Shown here in pieces: positions 19,590 through 28,021 of a DNA stretch of 64,000 bases. The position numbers and the translations under genes are program-made. The stretch is from Candidatus Opimibacter skivensis (GTDB lineage: Bacteria > Bacteroidota > Bacteroidia > Chitinophagales > Saprospiraceae). Every line of letters starts with the position of its first letter. The first letter of the stretch is position 1. The stretch lies in NCBI GenBank assembly GCA_016722045.1, contig JADKGY010000033.1:124001-188000 (forward strand), written 5' to 3'. The notes beneath the pieces were generated by a model. That model was given only the letters and a program-made list of their open reading frames with translations. It was not told where the DNA came from and did not search any database.

Positions 19590-20043
19590 ATTGATTAATC
19601 AGGTTTACTATTTCAGGAACTTCTAAACTCAAAGTCATACCAGTAGCATTCATATTGTATTTATCAATATAATGTTGAGCTATTGAACTCTTAGGCCTAA
19701 GAGAAACACAAGCTAATACTCCGAAATCAATAACTGCAATTTTGGCAACGTAAGCAATTAAGTTTCCAGCAACATTTTCGAAAACTTTCCCGTTTCCCAT
19801 ATTCTCTCTTGATACAGTAAGAAGCCTTATGTGAACCCTCCACTCGGATGGAATTCTTTCTATTGAAATTAGACCTAATATATCATTCTGCCCTTTAAGT
19901 ACTACTTTGTATACTTCCTGCTTTCTTTCTTCTTTCCAGTTAAAAAAATACCGCGCTTTTGATAAGGAATTGTAGTCTGTTGTTTCAACAGGTAGAACTT
20001 CTATTAAGTGTTTTTTTTGCGTGGCAACTTCAACAACATACAC
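19576..20043 (-). CDS. GNAT-like protein, candidate toxin or modifier
   Basis: 155 residues with an acetyltransferase-like fold pattern: alternating strands (YKVVLKGQNDILGLISIERI), then a glycine-bearing segment RENMGNGKVFENVAGNLIAY that would be the acetyl-CoA pyrophosphate loop and helix, and a terminal strand (MTLSLEVPEIVNLINQYDHD). The start is GTG at 20043, with a promoter-like TATATTTG 5 bp upstream. This implies a very short or absent leader unless the true start is further in. It is the first gene of a two-gene operon with the HTH protein. Toxic GNATs acetylate charged tRNA; whether this one does is not shown. Confidence 0.6.
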   Translation of the reverse strand: MYVVEVATQKKHLIEVLPVETTDYNSLSKARYFFNWKEERKQEVYKVVLKGQNDILGLISIERIPSEWRVHIRLLTVSRENMGNGKVFENVAGNLIAYVAKIAVIDFGVLACVSLRPKSSIAQHYIDKYNMNATGMTLSLEVPEIVNLINQYDHD

Positions 20044-20047
20044 AACG

Positions 20048-20055
20048 CAAATATA
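20048..20055 (-). promoter_or_regulatory. -7 element TATATTTG for the GNAT/HTH operon
   Basis: Read on the minus strand this matches TAnnTTTG exactly. It lies only 5 bp before the GTG start, which predicts a near-leaderless transcript. The 280 bp further upstream (to 20338) holds no gene that I can support. Confidence 0.4.
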
Positions 20056-20338
20056 CTAAAAAGGTTTCCAAAAAAAGGAATGTTTTTGATTAATGTTTCC
20101 ATTTTACGGAAACTATAATGTTTTGAAAATTTGCACCTAACTTTTATAACTACGCCCTTAAAGATAAGGTAACTATACTGATTTTCAAGCCTTTAGCATT
20201 GTGTCTTCCTATATCATCATTGCGTTAGTACAAACTCTTGTGCTGAGCTAGTTAGCCGAAGTATACGATTTTTATATCACCAGGTATTGAAAGCAAAATC
20301 TATGATTCGGTTATAATTCATTCAAAACACTAACTTCC

Positions 20339-23300
20339 TCACTCCTCCAATATCATCGTGTTCCCCTGTATCACAAGTTGTGCTCCATTGATATTCATCA
20401 CTTTCACCTTTCCATCAGTCGGTCCGTGAAGTGTACAGTCTTTTAATTTCAATTGCGCAGCAGCATTTCGTATTCGAATAAGTTCCCCATCACTTAGCCC
20501 TACGCTGTTCCTGATCGTGACATTCTGCATCGTGAGCTTGCCAAGACAAAATACAGCTGCACCACTACTGTTATCCCCTACCCCATTTGCATTTCCATTT
20601 TTAAGTGTGAGGCCATCGAGGAGTATATTTTGTTTCGCTGAATCAATCTTCACGACATGATACGAATTGTCCGAATTATTATTGAGAATACCCAGATCTC
20701 CTGAAAGCTGTGTGACATTCGTCACCGGATCGCGCAATGCAAAGGTGCTGCCTCCAGTCGGGAAACCTCCAAACACAGATGTACTATCCGGAATATTGAA
20801 TGACTGTGTTCTGCTATTCGTCAGACCCGGGAGATATGTTCCCTTCGCTACCAAAATACTGTCTGCCAATCTGCAACCTGTAACACCAATGGCCATCGGC
20901 AAATAGTGCATCGCATTGAGCCAGCTCGTGCCGCTCAGGTTTCCATCGGCACTCGAATCAACATATATTTTATGGCCTACATATTGTGTTGTCTGCAATG
21001 CATAATACATACTGTCTATCACCAATCCATTATCAGCTACCCGTGACTTATTTGTACTACCTGAGATTTGCTTTATAACAATATCATCTATGTACCAACC
21101 ATTGATCCCTGATCCACCAACACCACCATCAGTCGCCATTCGAAATCTGATCAGCAAAGACTGAGGCCCGCCAAGGACAAGTCGAATCGTACTATGTATG
21201 AATCCACTTGCCCCAAATTGTGTATCGCTATTCCCCGTAAATGCAGGCCGGCCTGCTATCGTACTATTTGTACCGGATGTGATCGCAGAAGGATATCCAC
21301 GCTCCGTAAAATAGGGTCCGGCATCAAGCCATGTCGTCCCGCCATTGACAGAATATTCAACGACACCTCCATCATAAATCGCTTCCGTATTGTACCGATG
21401 ATAAAATCCGATCTCAACCAAGCCATTCGTCGTCGAGACAGGATTGATCAGCTTGAGTACATAATCTGACACCGACGTATAGTCCTGTGCATACCAGGAA
21501 TGTGTTGGACTCACAGCCTGTGCAGTGCTTTTCACCCAGACTTTTGTACCGGTACCCGTCAATTTGATGGATACATATTGTGCAGTGGCTTCCGCATTTT
21601 CAGTATTCAGTGTAGTTATCTGCAGCGCAGAACACGGATTGACAAAAGCATGATACGTAAATTCAACAGAATCCCTTGGCGCTAAAGTATCCTGATTGAA
21701 ATGAATGGTATTTGCACTCTGCGTACCTCCGGAACCCGGTATATAATTCAAATCAGCAGACAATACATCTGAAATGTCAAGATTGCTTTTACCCACACAT
21801 TGACAAGTGGCTTTCAACGAGAAGGATATATCCTGTCCTTCTCCTGCTATACTCGCATTTGGTTTGCCTTTGATCGTCACTTTATCCGGAATATTATAGG
21901 CAGCGACACCATCTGTGTACGAATTAGAACTACCCTGGCTTGCACTTACACCCAATCCACGTCGTGCAAATGCATTCCAGATCGCGCAGTGATATAATCC
22001 ACCGTAATTCAATTGATCAGCCAGCAGGATCGCATCGCGTCCATCGACAAAACCAGGATTACACGGCTGAAGCTTCAGGCCATCCATCACCAATTGCATC
22101 GCTATATTATTACCAGCAGTACCATGATACACATCTGTACTTACGCCTGCCATATCAATGATATTCCAGGTCATATCCCACAGCATCGTAGCCCAAATCG
22201 AACCGATATAATGTACACTACCTGAGGGAGCACCTGCCACATCAGCATATGTAAATGGATTGACTGTTATATCCCTCGTGTATGGGTATGTCCTGATGCC
22301 TGTACCACCGGGAGGTTCTCCTATAACATAGGTACCAATACCGCGTTGATCATTAGCTGTTGCCGTATTCCAATGCGTTGTGAGCATGAGGCCGAAATAG
22401 TCACTCCATCCTTCACCCATTTGCTCCTGATTATTAAGGCAACTCACATTGGAAGGACCTCCTGTGAGTCTTGTCGAAACACCATGACCATATTCATGAC
22501 AGATCACGCCGCTATCAAAATCGCCATCAGGTGTAGTGAGTGGAACAGGAGCCAGTGTAGCATTCACCGTATTGCCGATCATGACTGCTTTGAGCGCATT
22601 GCCATCTTCAAGACTGATCATGACTGCCGGTATAGTGATCGTGTTATCAGTTCCATTCATTGCAAATGGGCTTCCGGTAACATTGTTGATCACGATGGCG
22701 GCGATAGCTCCGAGGTTCTGAGCATTCTTGACTTTCGTCACGAAATCGCAGGTGCCGCGATCTATCACTGCGATCTTTCCGGGCAGGCTTGCACCATTGC
22801 TCAATGTACCGCAGCCCAGATGTGTCGAAGCTCCAGTGTCATTGACGAGTAACAGATTACCAGTCTTCGCGCCGACATTCACGAGCTTATTGGCCGTGCT
22901 GAAAGCAGATTCAACGGACCATATAGAGCCTGCGATAGAAGCAGGACTATTGATCGTCAATGGCGAAGACCCGGAAACAGGTGACCATAGATACATCTGC
23001 ATTCGTCCACTTGAACCGTCAGCCGGTGTAGAAAAATTTGCATTGTTAGTACCTCCGCCATCCTGTGCTTCTGCTTTGACATAATCCCCACCAGCTCCAC
23101 CGCGGCTAAGATTATTATTTTGAAAATTACCAGAGACTTCATCGAATCCATATTGATAGGTCACATCATGCATGATGTTGTTCCAATAAAAAAGATTAGT
23201 GATGCAGGAAGCAAGATTGTCTGCTGCATTGATAGAAGGTGTATAAGGATAATCAAAACGCAGATTAATCGTATCGGGGCTGTATCCCGGAAGGTTGTCG

Positions 23301-24211
23301 TGATTGATGTCTTCGTAGGCATAGACATTATTTCCGCGTGTGATCCTGTAATTTGTCGTACCATCTTTATGCCAACCCAATGTACTGGCATGATTGCCGA
23401 CACCGCATGATGTCCATGGTCTCGTCACAATGGATCTCGGGCCATGATTCGGAGATTCAATTGGTATAGAAAATATATTGTAGCTGCTATCCGGAGTGAC
23501 CATTAGAGGGCTTTCAGGTTGGAGCGGTACCGTTGTACAATCCTCCTGCTTATGAACATTACCTGTTGGCAGATCAAAAGAACAATGCATCACCATGTTA
23601 TCTTTTCTGATGAATGCACCTGAATGGGCATCGATGAAGATGTCCCATATATTTTCATTGTCGATCTCCGCTATCTCTACTTTCCAGCAGAGGAATACAT
23701 TTTTTGATTCGCCGTCAAGCCACATCAATTCTGCGGTGATATCTGTTTGGGACAAACCATCTCCTTTAAAAATCACTTTTGTGTATTGGCCTTTTTTGTT
23801 TTGTTCTTTATTGATTTCAATGGCATTCGGAAAGTTATGACCCAGGTCGGAGGCTGATCGTGCGACAGCAGATTGAGCAGTGATATCCGGGACTGCAGAA
23901 GGTGCTCTTGTATACAGGCCATTGATCCAGCGGTTACCGTAGCTCACTAGTCTGTCTCCGGAGAGATTGAGATTGAGAATGCCATTGAAGACCCTGATAT
24001 CCTGATATCGCTGCTCCAGGTAGACGTGTGTGATCTGCAGATGATCAGTGATATAGGCATTGGAGATGCTAAACTCTGCTATATCCACCGGGCTCAAACC
24101 GAATTCATTTTTGTGTTGATCCAGTAAGGCTGGTATATCCGGGAGTGTGGGTTGAGCGAAGAAACTTGCGGAGCTAAAAATAATGATGCTGAATAGGAGT
24201 ATACGTATCAT
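20339..24211 (-). CDS. Secreted M36 (fungalysin-like) metallopeptidase, multidomain
   Basis: About 1290 residues from ATG 24211, where MIRILLFSIIIFSSASFFAQ is a signal peptide; the frame stays open upstream through a palindromic repeat. Order: an FTP propeptide (YQDIRVFNGILNLNLSGDRL), the M36 catalytic domain with a PA-domain insertion (GKIAVIDRGTCDFVTKVKNA), zinc site VICHEYGHGVSTRL and the downstream ligand in QMGEGWSDYFGLM. Then a DUF11-like beta domain, a jelly-roll/MAM-like region (INGWYIDDIVIKQ) and a tail resembling parallel beta-helix (TYLPGLTNSRTQSFNIP). No T9SS tail is seen at the end (VIQGNTMILEE). It should cleave proteins outside the cell. Confidence 0.9.
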   Translation of the reverse strand: MIRILLFSIIIFSSASFFAQPTLPDIPALLDQHKNEFGLSPVDIAEFSISNAYITDHLQITHVYLEQRYQDIRVFNGILNLNLSGDRLVSYGNRWINGLYTRAPSAVPDITAQSAVARSASDLGHNFPNAIEINKEQNKKGQYTKVIFKGDGLSQTDITAELMWLDGESKNVFLCWKVEIAEIDNENIWDIFIDAHSGAFIRKDNMVMHCSFDLPTGNVHKQEDCTTVPLQPESPLMVTPDSSYNIFSIPIESPNHGPRSIVTRPWTSCGVGNHASTLGWHKDGTTNYRITRGNNVYAYEDINHDNLPGYSPDTINLRFDYPYTPSINAADNLASCITNLFYWNNIMHDVTYQYGFDEVSGNFQNNNLSRGGAGGDYVKAEAQDGGGTNNANFSTPADGSSGRMQMYLWSPVSGSSPLTINSPASIAGSIWSVESAFSTANKLVNVGAKTGNLLLVNDTGASTHLGCGTLSNGASLPGKIAVIDRGTCDFVTKVKNAQNLGAIAAIVINNVTGSPFAMNGTDNTITIPAVMISLEDGNALKAVMIGNTVNATLAPVPLTTPDGDFDSGVICHEYGHGVSTRLTGGPSNVSCLNNQEQMGEGWSDYFGLMLTTHWNTATANDQRGIGTYVIGEPPGGTGIRTYPYTRDITVNPFTYADVAGAPSGSVHYIGSIWATMLWDMTWNIIDMAGVSTDVYHGTAGNNIAMQLVMDGLKLQPCNPGFVDGRDAILLADQLNYGGLYHCAIWNAFARRGLGVSASQGSSNSYTDGVAAYNIPDKVTIKGKPNASIAGEGQDISFSLKATCQCVGKSNLDISDVLSADLNYIPGSGGTQSANTIHFNQDTLAPRDSVEFTYHAFVNPCSALQITTLNTENAEATAQYVSIKLTGTGTKVWVKSTAQAVSPTHSWYAQDYTSVSDYVLKLINPVSTTNGLVEIGFYHRYNTEAIYDGGVVEYSVNGGTTWLDAGPYFTERGYPSAITSGTNSTIAGRPAFTGNSDTQFGASGFIHSTIRLVLGGPQSLLIRFRMATDGGVGGSGINGWYIDDIVIKQISGSTNKSRVADNGLVIDSMYYALQTTQYVGHKIYVDSSADGNLSGTSWLNAMHYLPMAIGVTGCRLADSILVAKGTYLPGLTNSRTQSFNIPDSTSVFGGFPTGGSTFALRDPVTNVTQLSGDLGILNNNSDNSYHVVKIDSAKQNILLDGLTLKNGNANGVGDNSSGAAVFCLGKLTMQNVTIRNSVGLSDGELIRIRNAAAQLKLKDCTLHGPTDGKVKVMNINGAQLVIQGNTMILEE

Positions 24212-24267
24212 GAAGGAGCAGCCCGATTTAAGAGTTTGGAAGAGTAAAGGTAAGGTGTTTCCGTGAT

Positions 24268-24411
24268 GCAAATCTGAAATTTGCAAACGCCACGACGTAG
24301 GCACAGCCTACGCCGAACAAGAATAATAATTAATAAAATTAATTTTTAAAAAAAGTAGTTGTTCGGCGTAGGCTGCGCCTACGTCGGAGCGTTTGCAAAA
24401 CTCGGTTTTGC
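24268..24411. repeat. Nested palindromic element, family A copy 1
   Basis: Outer hairpins GCAAATCTGAAATTTGC (24268-24284) and GCAAAACTCGGTTTTGC (24395-24411) flank two ~38-bp inverted arms (24283-24320 and 24359-24396). Each arm contains its own GTAGGC/GCCTAC stem. The ~38-bp centre is AT-rich. The whole element can fold as a cruciform. It overlaps the upstream region of the M36 gene. Copies lie at 32.7 kb (full) and 30.9 kb (short). Confidence 0.85.
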
Positions 24412-24472
24412 GATTCATTTGTTCCATTTTTCTAAATGTCATTCCAACTTATCATCTTCCCAAATCAACGAA

Positions 24473-24690
24473 TTTTTCCTTCTGCCCCTTATGCCCCTTC
24501 AAATTTTCTTTCAGCTGCATTTATCATTTTACACTTCAATACTCCTGTGAAAAATTCTCTCCCTGTGTTTTGTTAAGCTCGTTCCTCCGGAACATAGCAA
24601 CAAAAACCCCGGGGCGATTGAAAATCGGGGTTAATTACCCCGGGATTACGAAGCACACAGGAGAAAGAATTTCCGTAAGGAAATTCAAAG
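24473..24690. repeat. Long imperfect inverted repeat, family B copy 1
   Basis: AAATTCTCTCCCTGTGT (about 24551-24567) is complementary to ACACAGGAGAAAGAATTT (about 24655-24672). An inner CCCCGGGG/CCCCGGGATT region and a GATTGAAAATC turn lie between them. The left part (CCCCTTCAAATTTTCTTTC ... AAAAATTCTCTCCCTGTG) is repeated at 35.8 kb. It ends 9 bp before the multicopper oxidase stop, so it may also end that transcript. Confidence 0.65.
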
Positions 24691-24698
24691 GGGTGAAA

Positions 24699-26015
24699 TC
24701 ATTTCACTTCAAAGTGTGCCATCATCCCAGCAGCATGATGCTCGATGATATGGCAATGATACATCCACATTCCTTTTCGGTCATCAGGCATCCAGGCTAT
24801 TTTCATTTTGCTGCGCGGCGTTAAATTGACAGTGTCTTTCCATGCCATGTAAGCAGGCGCTTTACCGTCCTCTTCAATCACCTGGAAGAATTGTCCATGC
24901 AGGTGAAACGGATGATCCATCAGGCTGGTGTTAGCAAGTTCCCAAACCTGCAGTTCACCGGTCAAAACTGGTTTGTCGTGAACATGTACATCATTGTTGA
25001 CAAGAAAACTCATTCCGTCTTTCAAACTCGGTCCTACCGACAATTTCACTTTTCGTGTGATAGCCGCGTCTTGCTTCGCTAATGGTTCAATCTGTCGCAA
25101 TGTCTCAGGAATGAACACCACAGAATGCTTTTGTTCTCCGACTTTTACAGTTGCGAATGTCTCACGTTTTGCCTTGAGAAATGTACTCCTGTTATACGCC
25201 AATGATTCCAGCGGGAAAGTTTCGCCTTCATTAAAAGGACCCACGGCTATATCTACTCTTTCTCCGGGCGTAATTAATACCTCAGTCACTAGCTGCGGAT
25301 GTTCAATCAGTCCACCATCTGTTCCGATGATCTTAAATTCCCTGCCGTCAAGGTGCAACACAAAATATCTTGCGCTTGAGGCATTGATCACACGCCATCT
25401 TTCCGTCTGTCCGGCATGGATATCAAGTATTGAATTTTCCTGGCCATTGATCAGCAATGTATCTCCCTGACGGCCGTCATGTCTTTCTATGATACGGGGA
25501 GCAAACCATCCGGGTTTTGTAAATTCATTTTCTGCGGATAGCTTCATGTCATCGATCACTATTATTTTTTCGCCATCCATCACAGGATCCGTTTGATCTT
25601 CAACGATCAATGCTCCGTACATTCCTTTTTCCATTTGCTCCGTTTCATTGACATGGGAGTGATACCAAAATGTCCCTGCATCAGGTACTACAAAACGATA
25701 TTCAAATACTTCACCCGGTTCAATTGGTTTCTGCACGACCTCAGTACCATCCATAACCGCCGGAATACGCAATCCATGCCAGTGAACCATGGTGGGCTCT
25801 TTAAGATGGTTGGTCACTCTGATGACCATCGTATCCCCTACGTTTGCTTTTAGTGTCGGGCCGGGAAGCTGTCCATTGAAACCCCATGCCTGGATGATTT
25901 TACCGGGAGCTATTTCCCAACCGAATTCACTTGCTTCGAGATTATACTCTACTATTGCCTTGGTTGGAGTTTTCTCCATCCAAATAGGTACGTTTACTTT
26001 AGTTTGCTCTTTCAT
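24699..26015 (-). CDS. Multicopper oxidase (CueO/bilirubin-oxidase-like)
   Basis: About 438 residues from ATG 26015. All four copper-binding motifs are present: HWHGLR, WYHSHV, HPFHLHGQFF and YHCHIIEHHAAGMM, the last holding the type-1 Cys and axial Met. Three cupredoxin-type domains are implied by the spacing. No signal peptide or Tat motif follows the chosen start, and an upstream in-frame extension runs through a hexamer repeat and is unlikely. The family oxidises Cu(I), phenolics or metal ions. Proximity to a metallothionein-like gene and a CxxC-bearing AraC regulator suggests metal handling, which is an inference. Confidence 0.9.
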   Translation of the reverse strand: MKEQTKVNVPIWMEKTPTKAIVEYNLEASEFGWEIAPGKIIQAWGFNGQLPGPTLKANVGDTMVIRVTNHLKEPTMVHWHGLRIPAVMDGTEVVQKPIEPGEVFEYRFVVPDAGTFWYHSHVNETEQMEKGMYGALIVEDQTDPVMDGEKIIVIDDMKLSAENEFTKPGWFAPRIIERHDGRQGDTLLINGQENSILDIHAGQTERWRVINASSARYFVLHLDGREFKIIGTDGGLIEHPQLVTEVLITPGERVDIAVGPFNEGETFPLESLAYNRSTFLKAKRETFATVKVGEQKHSVVFIPETLRQIEPLAKQDAAITRKVKLSVGPSLKDGMSFLVNNDVHVHDKPVLTGELQVWELANTSLMDHPFHLHGQFFQVIEEDGKAPAYMAWKDTVNLTPRSKMKIAWMPDDRKGMWMYHCHIIEHHAAGMMAHFEVK

Positions 26016-26041
26016 TTTCGTTTTCGTTTTCGTTTTCGTTG
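26016..26041. repeat. Hexamer tandem repeat (TTTTCG)n abutting the multicopper oxidase start
   Basis: About four copies of TTTTCG directly precede the start codon of the minus-strand oxidase gene. On the mRNA strand this is AACGAAAACGAAAA. It would occupy the ribosome-binding region; copy changes are multiples of six, so they would alter spacing and not frame. Confidence 0.75.
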
Positions 26042-26061
26042 AAGATAGATTGATTTTGCCA

Positions 26062-26123
26062 TGGTTGAAGTTTGCTCCAACCATACTCGCGGACTTCCGT
26101 GGCGGCAGGAGCAAACTCCAGCC
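26062..26123. repeat. Family C hairpins (GGTTGAAG/CTCCAACC and GGCAGGAG/CTCCAGCC)
   Basis: Two adjacent hairpins, ATGGTTGAAGTTTGCTCCAA onward (26062-26085) and GGCAGGAGCAAACTCCAGCC (about 26104-26123), fill the spacer between the barrel-protein stop and the oxidase start. Confidence 0.65.
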
Positions 26124-26136
26124 GCGGCAGTTTGTT

Positions 26137-26748
26137 TTATAAACGAACACCCACACCAAATTCCATCGCGATATTCGCCAGGTTTCCGTCGACGGAAGTT
26201 ATGTCAAAACTTTTAAAAGGGTATGGATAAAGTGGAATGACCATCCGATAGGTGAAAAAATATTTTCCTATGCCTTTCTTCAAATTATACATCAATCCAA
26301 AGTCAGGGCTGACAGAATGTACAGAAGCTGTTACTTGCTCAAATTCAGGATTGACTAAGGTCTCTTTGATGGCATCATATTTTATGCCCGCTAACAATGA
26401 AAATGTGTGTGATGAATGTCTCCCATACAGAGAAGTCCCTACTCCAAATTTCTGATTGAGTGTATAATCATAATCAGTCCTGATGTAATTAAAATTCCTG
26501 CTCATCGAATTATTATAGACATACGCACTATAGGAAATAAGACTCAGACGCTTTTTGATATTCCATTGCACTACATTGCTGACGCGCAGATCACCCATAG
26601 TCCAGATGTTCAGACCGATGGCAGGTTCGAGGGTCAATGTTCGCACAGGATAGGTTCCATGTATTTTAAAGGAAGATGCATTTTGTGCATTGACTGCTGA
26701 TAAGTTTAAAAGCAGGAAGAAGATGGAGATATAGTTGATGATTTTCAT
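26137..26748 (-). CDS. Outer-membrane beta-barrel-like protein, unknown
   Basis: 203 residues with signal peptide MKIINYISIFFLLLNLSAVN, ending NAQ. The mature part has alternating beta-strand character with aromatic girdles (SLISYSAYVYNNSMSRNFNY, KYFFTYRMVIPLYPYPFKSF) and ends in a short VGVRL strand, as expected for a small barrel. No family is recognised. It lies upstream of the multicopper oxidase on the same strand with a 121-bp spacer of repeats, so co-expression is possible but uncertain. Confidence 0.75.
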   Translation of the reverse strand: MKIINYISIFFLLLNLSAVNAQNASSFKIHGTYPVRTLTLEPAIGLNIWTMGDLRVSNVVQWNIKKRLSLISYSAYVYNNSMSRNFNYIRTDYDYTLNQKFGVGTSLYGRHSSHTFSLLAGIKYDAIKETLVNPEFEQVTASVHSVSPDFGLMYNLKKGIGKYFFTYRMVIPLYPYPFKSFDITSVDGNLANIAMEFGVGVRL

Positions 26749-26825
26749 TTTGTTTTTATTTAGTTGGTTTGGAAATAAGGTTGTTAATTGATTTTCTGAT
26801 TGCCTTGGTTGGAGTTCGATTTGCC

Positions 26826-26849
26826 ATGGTTGGAGTTTTCTCCAACCAT
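26826..26849. repeat. Family C hairpin GGTTGGAGTTTTCTCCAACC
   Basis: A perfect 10-bp stem with a 4-base loop (ATGGTTGGAG/CTCCAACCAT) just downstream of the lipoprotein esterase stop on the minus strand. A half-copy (CTTGGTTGGAG) precedes it. Confidence 0.7.
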
Positions 26850-26878
26850 ATTCGAGGATCTTCGTGGCCTGGTTTTAT

Positions 26879-27670
26879 TTATCTGTTTTCAAAATAGAAG
26901 TGTAACCCTTCGAGAATGTTCGGATTTTTCGAACCCACGTGATCAAGATGAGGCTCAAGATGTCTCCCCAGTTTTATCCCGGGATAGTTGAAAGCGAGAC
27001 GATGATAAAAGGCTTCAAAAGGCGCAAGCATCCTTCCACCTTTTTCAAGTTCACCGAGGCCCAGATACACCAGCTGATGATGGTTATTATTGATATCGCG
27101 GTTTTCCTGTTCATACCTGAGAAGGATTTCATTGTCGTACCATAATGATGGACTCAGCATAAGATAGCCACCGAATACAGTATTGAAATTAGTGAAGGCA
27201 TAAGCTGCCAGTAATCCGCCAAATGAATGGCCCAATATAATTCTGCTTTCTCTTGCAGTATCGACGCCATAATCGGTTTCCATCTTCGGGATTAATTCAT
27301 CTTGTATAAACTGCATAAATTTTTCAGCTTGTCCCTTCCCTTCAGTTGCAGAGGTAGGCGTGTAATCTACAGTTCTGTCGTTACCATACCCGATGCTGAC
27401 GACCAGGACATTTGTAGTGGAGTATTCCGTGCTGATTTTTTCAGAATTTTCTGCGACAAAGTTGAAATTCTCATCACCGTCAAGGACATAGATTGTGGCA
27501 TACTGATTTGTTTCAGGATCATAATGCTGAGGCAAAGCAACTTTTATAGTATAGTCGGCTCCATTTGCAGATGAGTGAATTGAAAACTCAGATGTCTGCT
27601 GTGGGTTGAATACTTCCTTCTGGCAGGAAACGAAGGCAAGGACTAGAAGGATTGGCATTAAATTTTTCAT
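26879..27670 (-). CDS. Alpha/beta-hydrolase esterase lipoprotein (PF00756 type)
   Basis: Start chosen at ATG 27670: MKNLMPILLVLAFVSC is a clean lipoprotein signal with Cys at residue 16. The frame remains open further upstream through a terminator hairpin, which is not credible coding. The mature domain has YATIYVLDGDENFNF, the nucleophile elbow GHSFGGLLA, SPSLWYDN and a C-terminal catalytic His candidate in HLDHVGSKN. It is the paralogue of the esterase near 1 kb. Probable serine ester hydrolase facing the periplasm; the substrate could be a siderophore or acyl ester, unknown. It is separated from the metallothionein-like gene by a strong terminator. Confidence 0.85.
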   Translation of the reverse strand: MKNLMPILLVLAFVSCQKEVFNPQQTSEFSIHSSANGADYTIKVALPQHYDPETNQYATIYVLDGDENFNFVAENSEKISTEYSTTNVLVVSIGYGNDRTVDYTPTSATEGKGQAEKFMQFIQDELIPKMETDYGVDTARESRIILGHSFGGLLAAYAFTNFNTVFGGYLMLSPSLWYDNEILLRYEQENRDINNNHHQLVYLGLGELEKGGRMLAPFEAFYHRLAFNYPGIKLGRHLEPHLDHVGSKNPNILEGLHFYFENR

Positions 27671-27720
27671 TGTGTTTTTGTTTTGTGTTTTGTGAGAATT
27701 GTTTTTTGATTTAATGAAAA

Positions 27721-27742
27721 AGCCGCTCCCGCAAGAGCGGCT
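27721..27742 (-). terminator. Strong intrinsic terminator after the metallothionein-like gene
   Basis: AGCCGCTC and GAGCGGCT form a perfect 8-bp GC-rich stem with a CCGCAA loop. It is flanked by A-rich sequence on the left and TTTTATCATTTTT on the right, so it can work in both directions. On the minus strand it follows the small Cys-rich gene by about 10 bp. Confidence 0.8.
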
Positions 27743-27752
27743 TTTATCATTT

Positions 27753-27926
27753 TTAGCCTTTATGGCCGTTTGTATTGCACGAAGATCCGCAAGCGCAATG
27801 ACCGGATTGAATGGTATCACAGGTACACACTACACAGGTACAATTTGCGCAGGTACAGTTTCCATTTCCACGGACTACCGTGATTTTGTTTTGAGCGATT
27901 TGGCCCATTTTGAATGCTTTTGTCAT
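27753..27926 (-). CDS. Metallothionein-like small Cys-rich protein (57 residues)
   Basis: A small gene with its own promoter and terminator. The N-terminal 20 residues are ordinary (MTKAFKMGQIAQNKITVVRG), followed by a cysteine-rich half: NCTCANCTCVVCTC, then GHCACGSSC, giving nine Cys and two His in about 35 residues. The CxC spacing is that of metal-thiolate cluster proteins, so it probably binds Cu(I) or Zn(II) in the cytoplasm. No signal peptide. It sits between an esterase and an AraC regulator that itself carries a CxxC site, suggesting induction by metal. Bacterial SmtA-type metallothioneins are similar in size, but I do not claim homology. Confidence 0.8.
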   Translation of the reverse strand: MTKAFKMGQIAQNKITVVRGNGNCTCANCTCVVCTCDTIQSGHCACGSSCNTNGHKG

Positions 27927-27954
27927 TTTTTTAGAATTTGATGATTTGATAGGA

Positions 27955-27962
27955 CAAAAGTA
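27955..27962 (-). promoter_or_regulatory. -7 element TACTTTTG for the metallothionein-like gene
   Basis: An exact TAnnTTTG on the minus strand, 28 bp before the ATG at 27926. The adjoining GCACCCGGGGTGGGTG is partly palindromic and could be an operator, which is speculative. Confidence 0.5.
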
Positions 27963-28021
27963 TTTCCGGCACCCGGGGTGGGTGTTATAGGACTTTGGGT
28001 ATGGCTTATATAATTTTGGGT

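Noticed and set aside
22346..22852. 168-codon plus-strand frame inside the M36 gene
   Set aside because: It is antisense to the catalytic HEYGH region, with no start context and no domain.
24211..24304. N-terminal extension of the M36 protein
   Set aside because: The extra 31 residues are translated from the palindromic element and precede a clear signal peptide.
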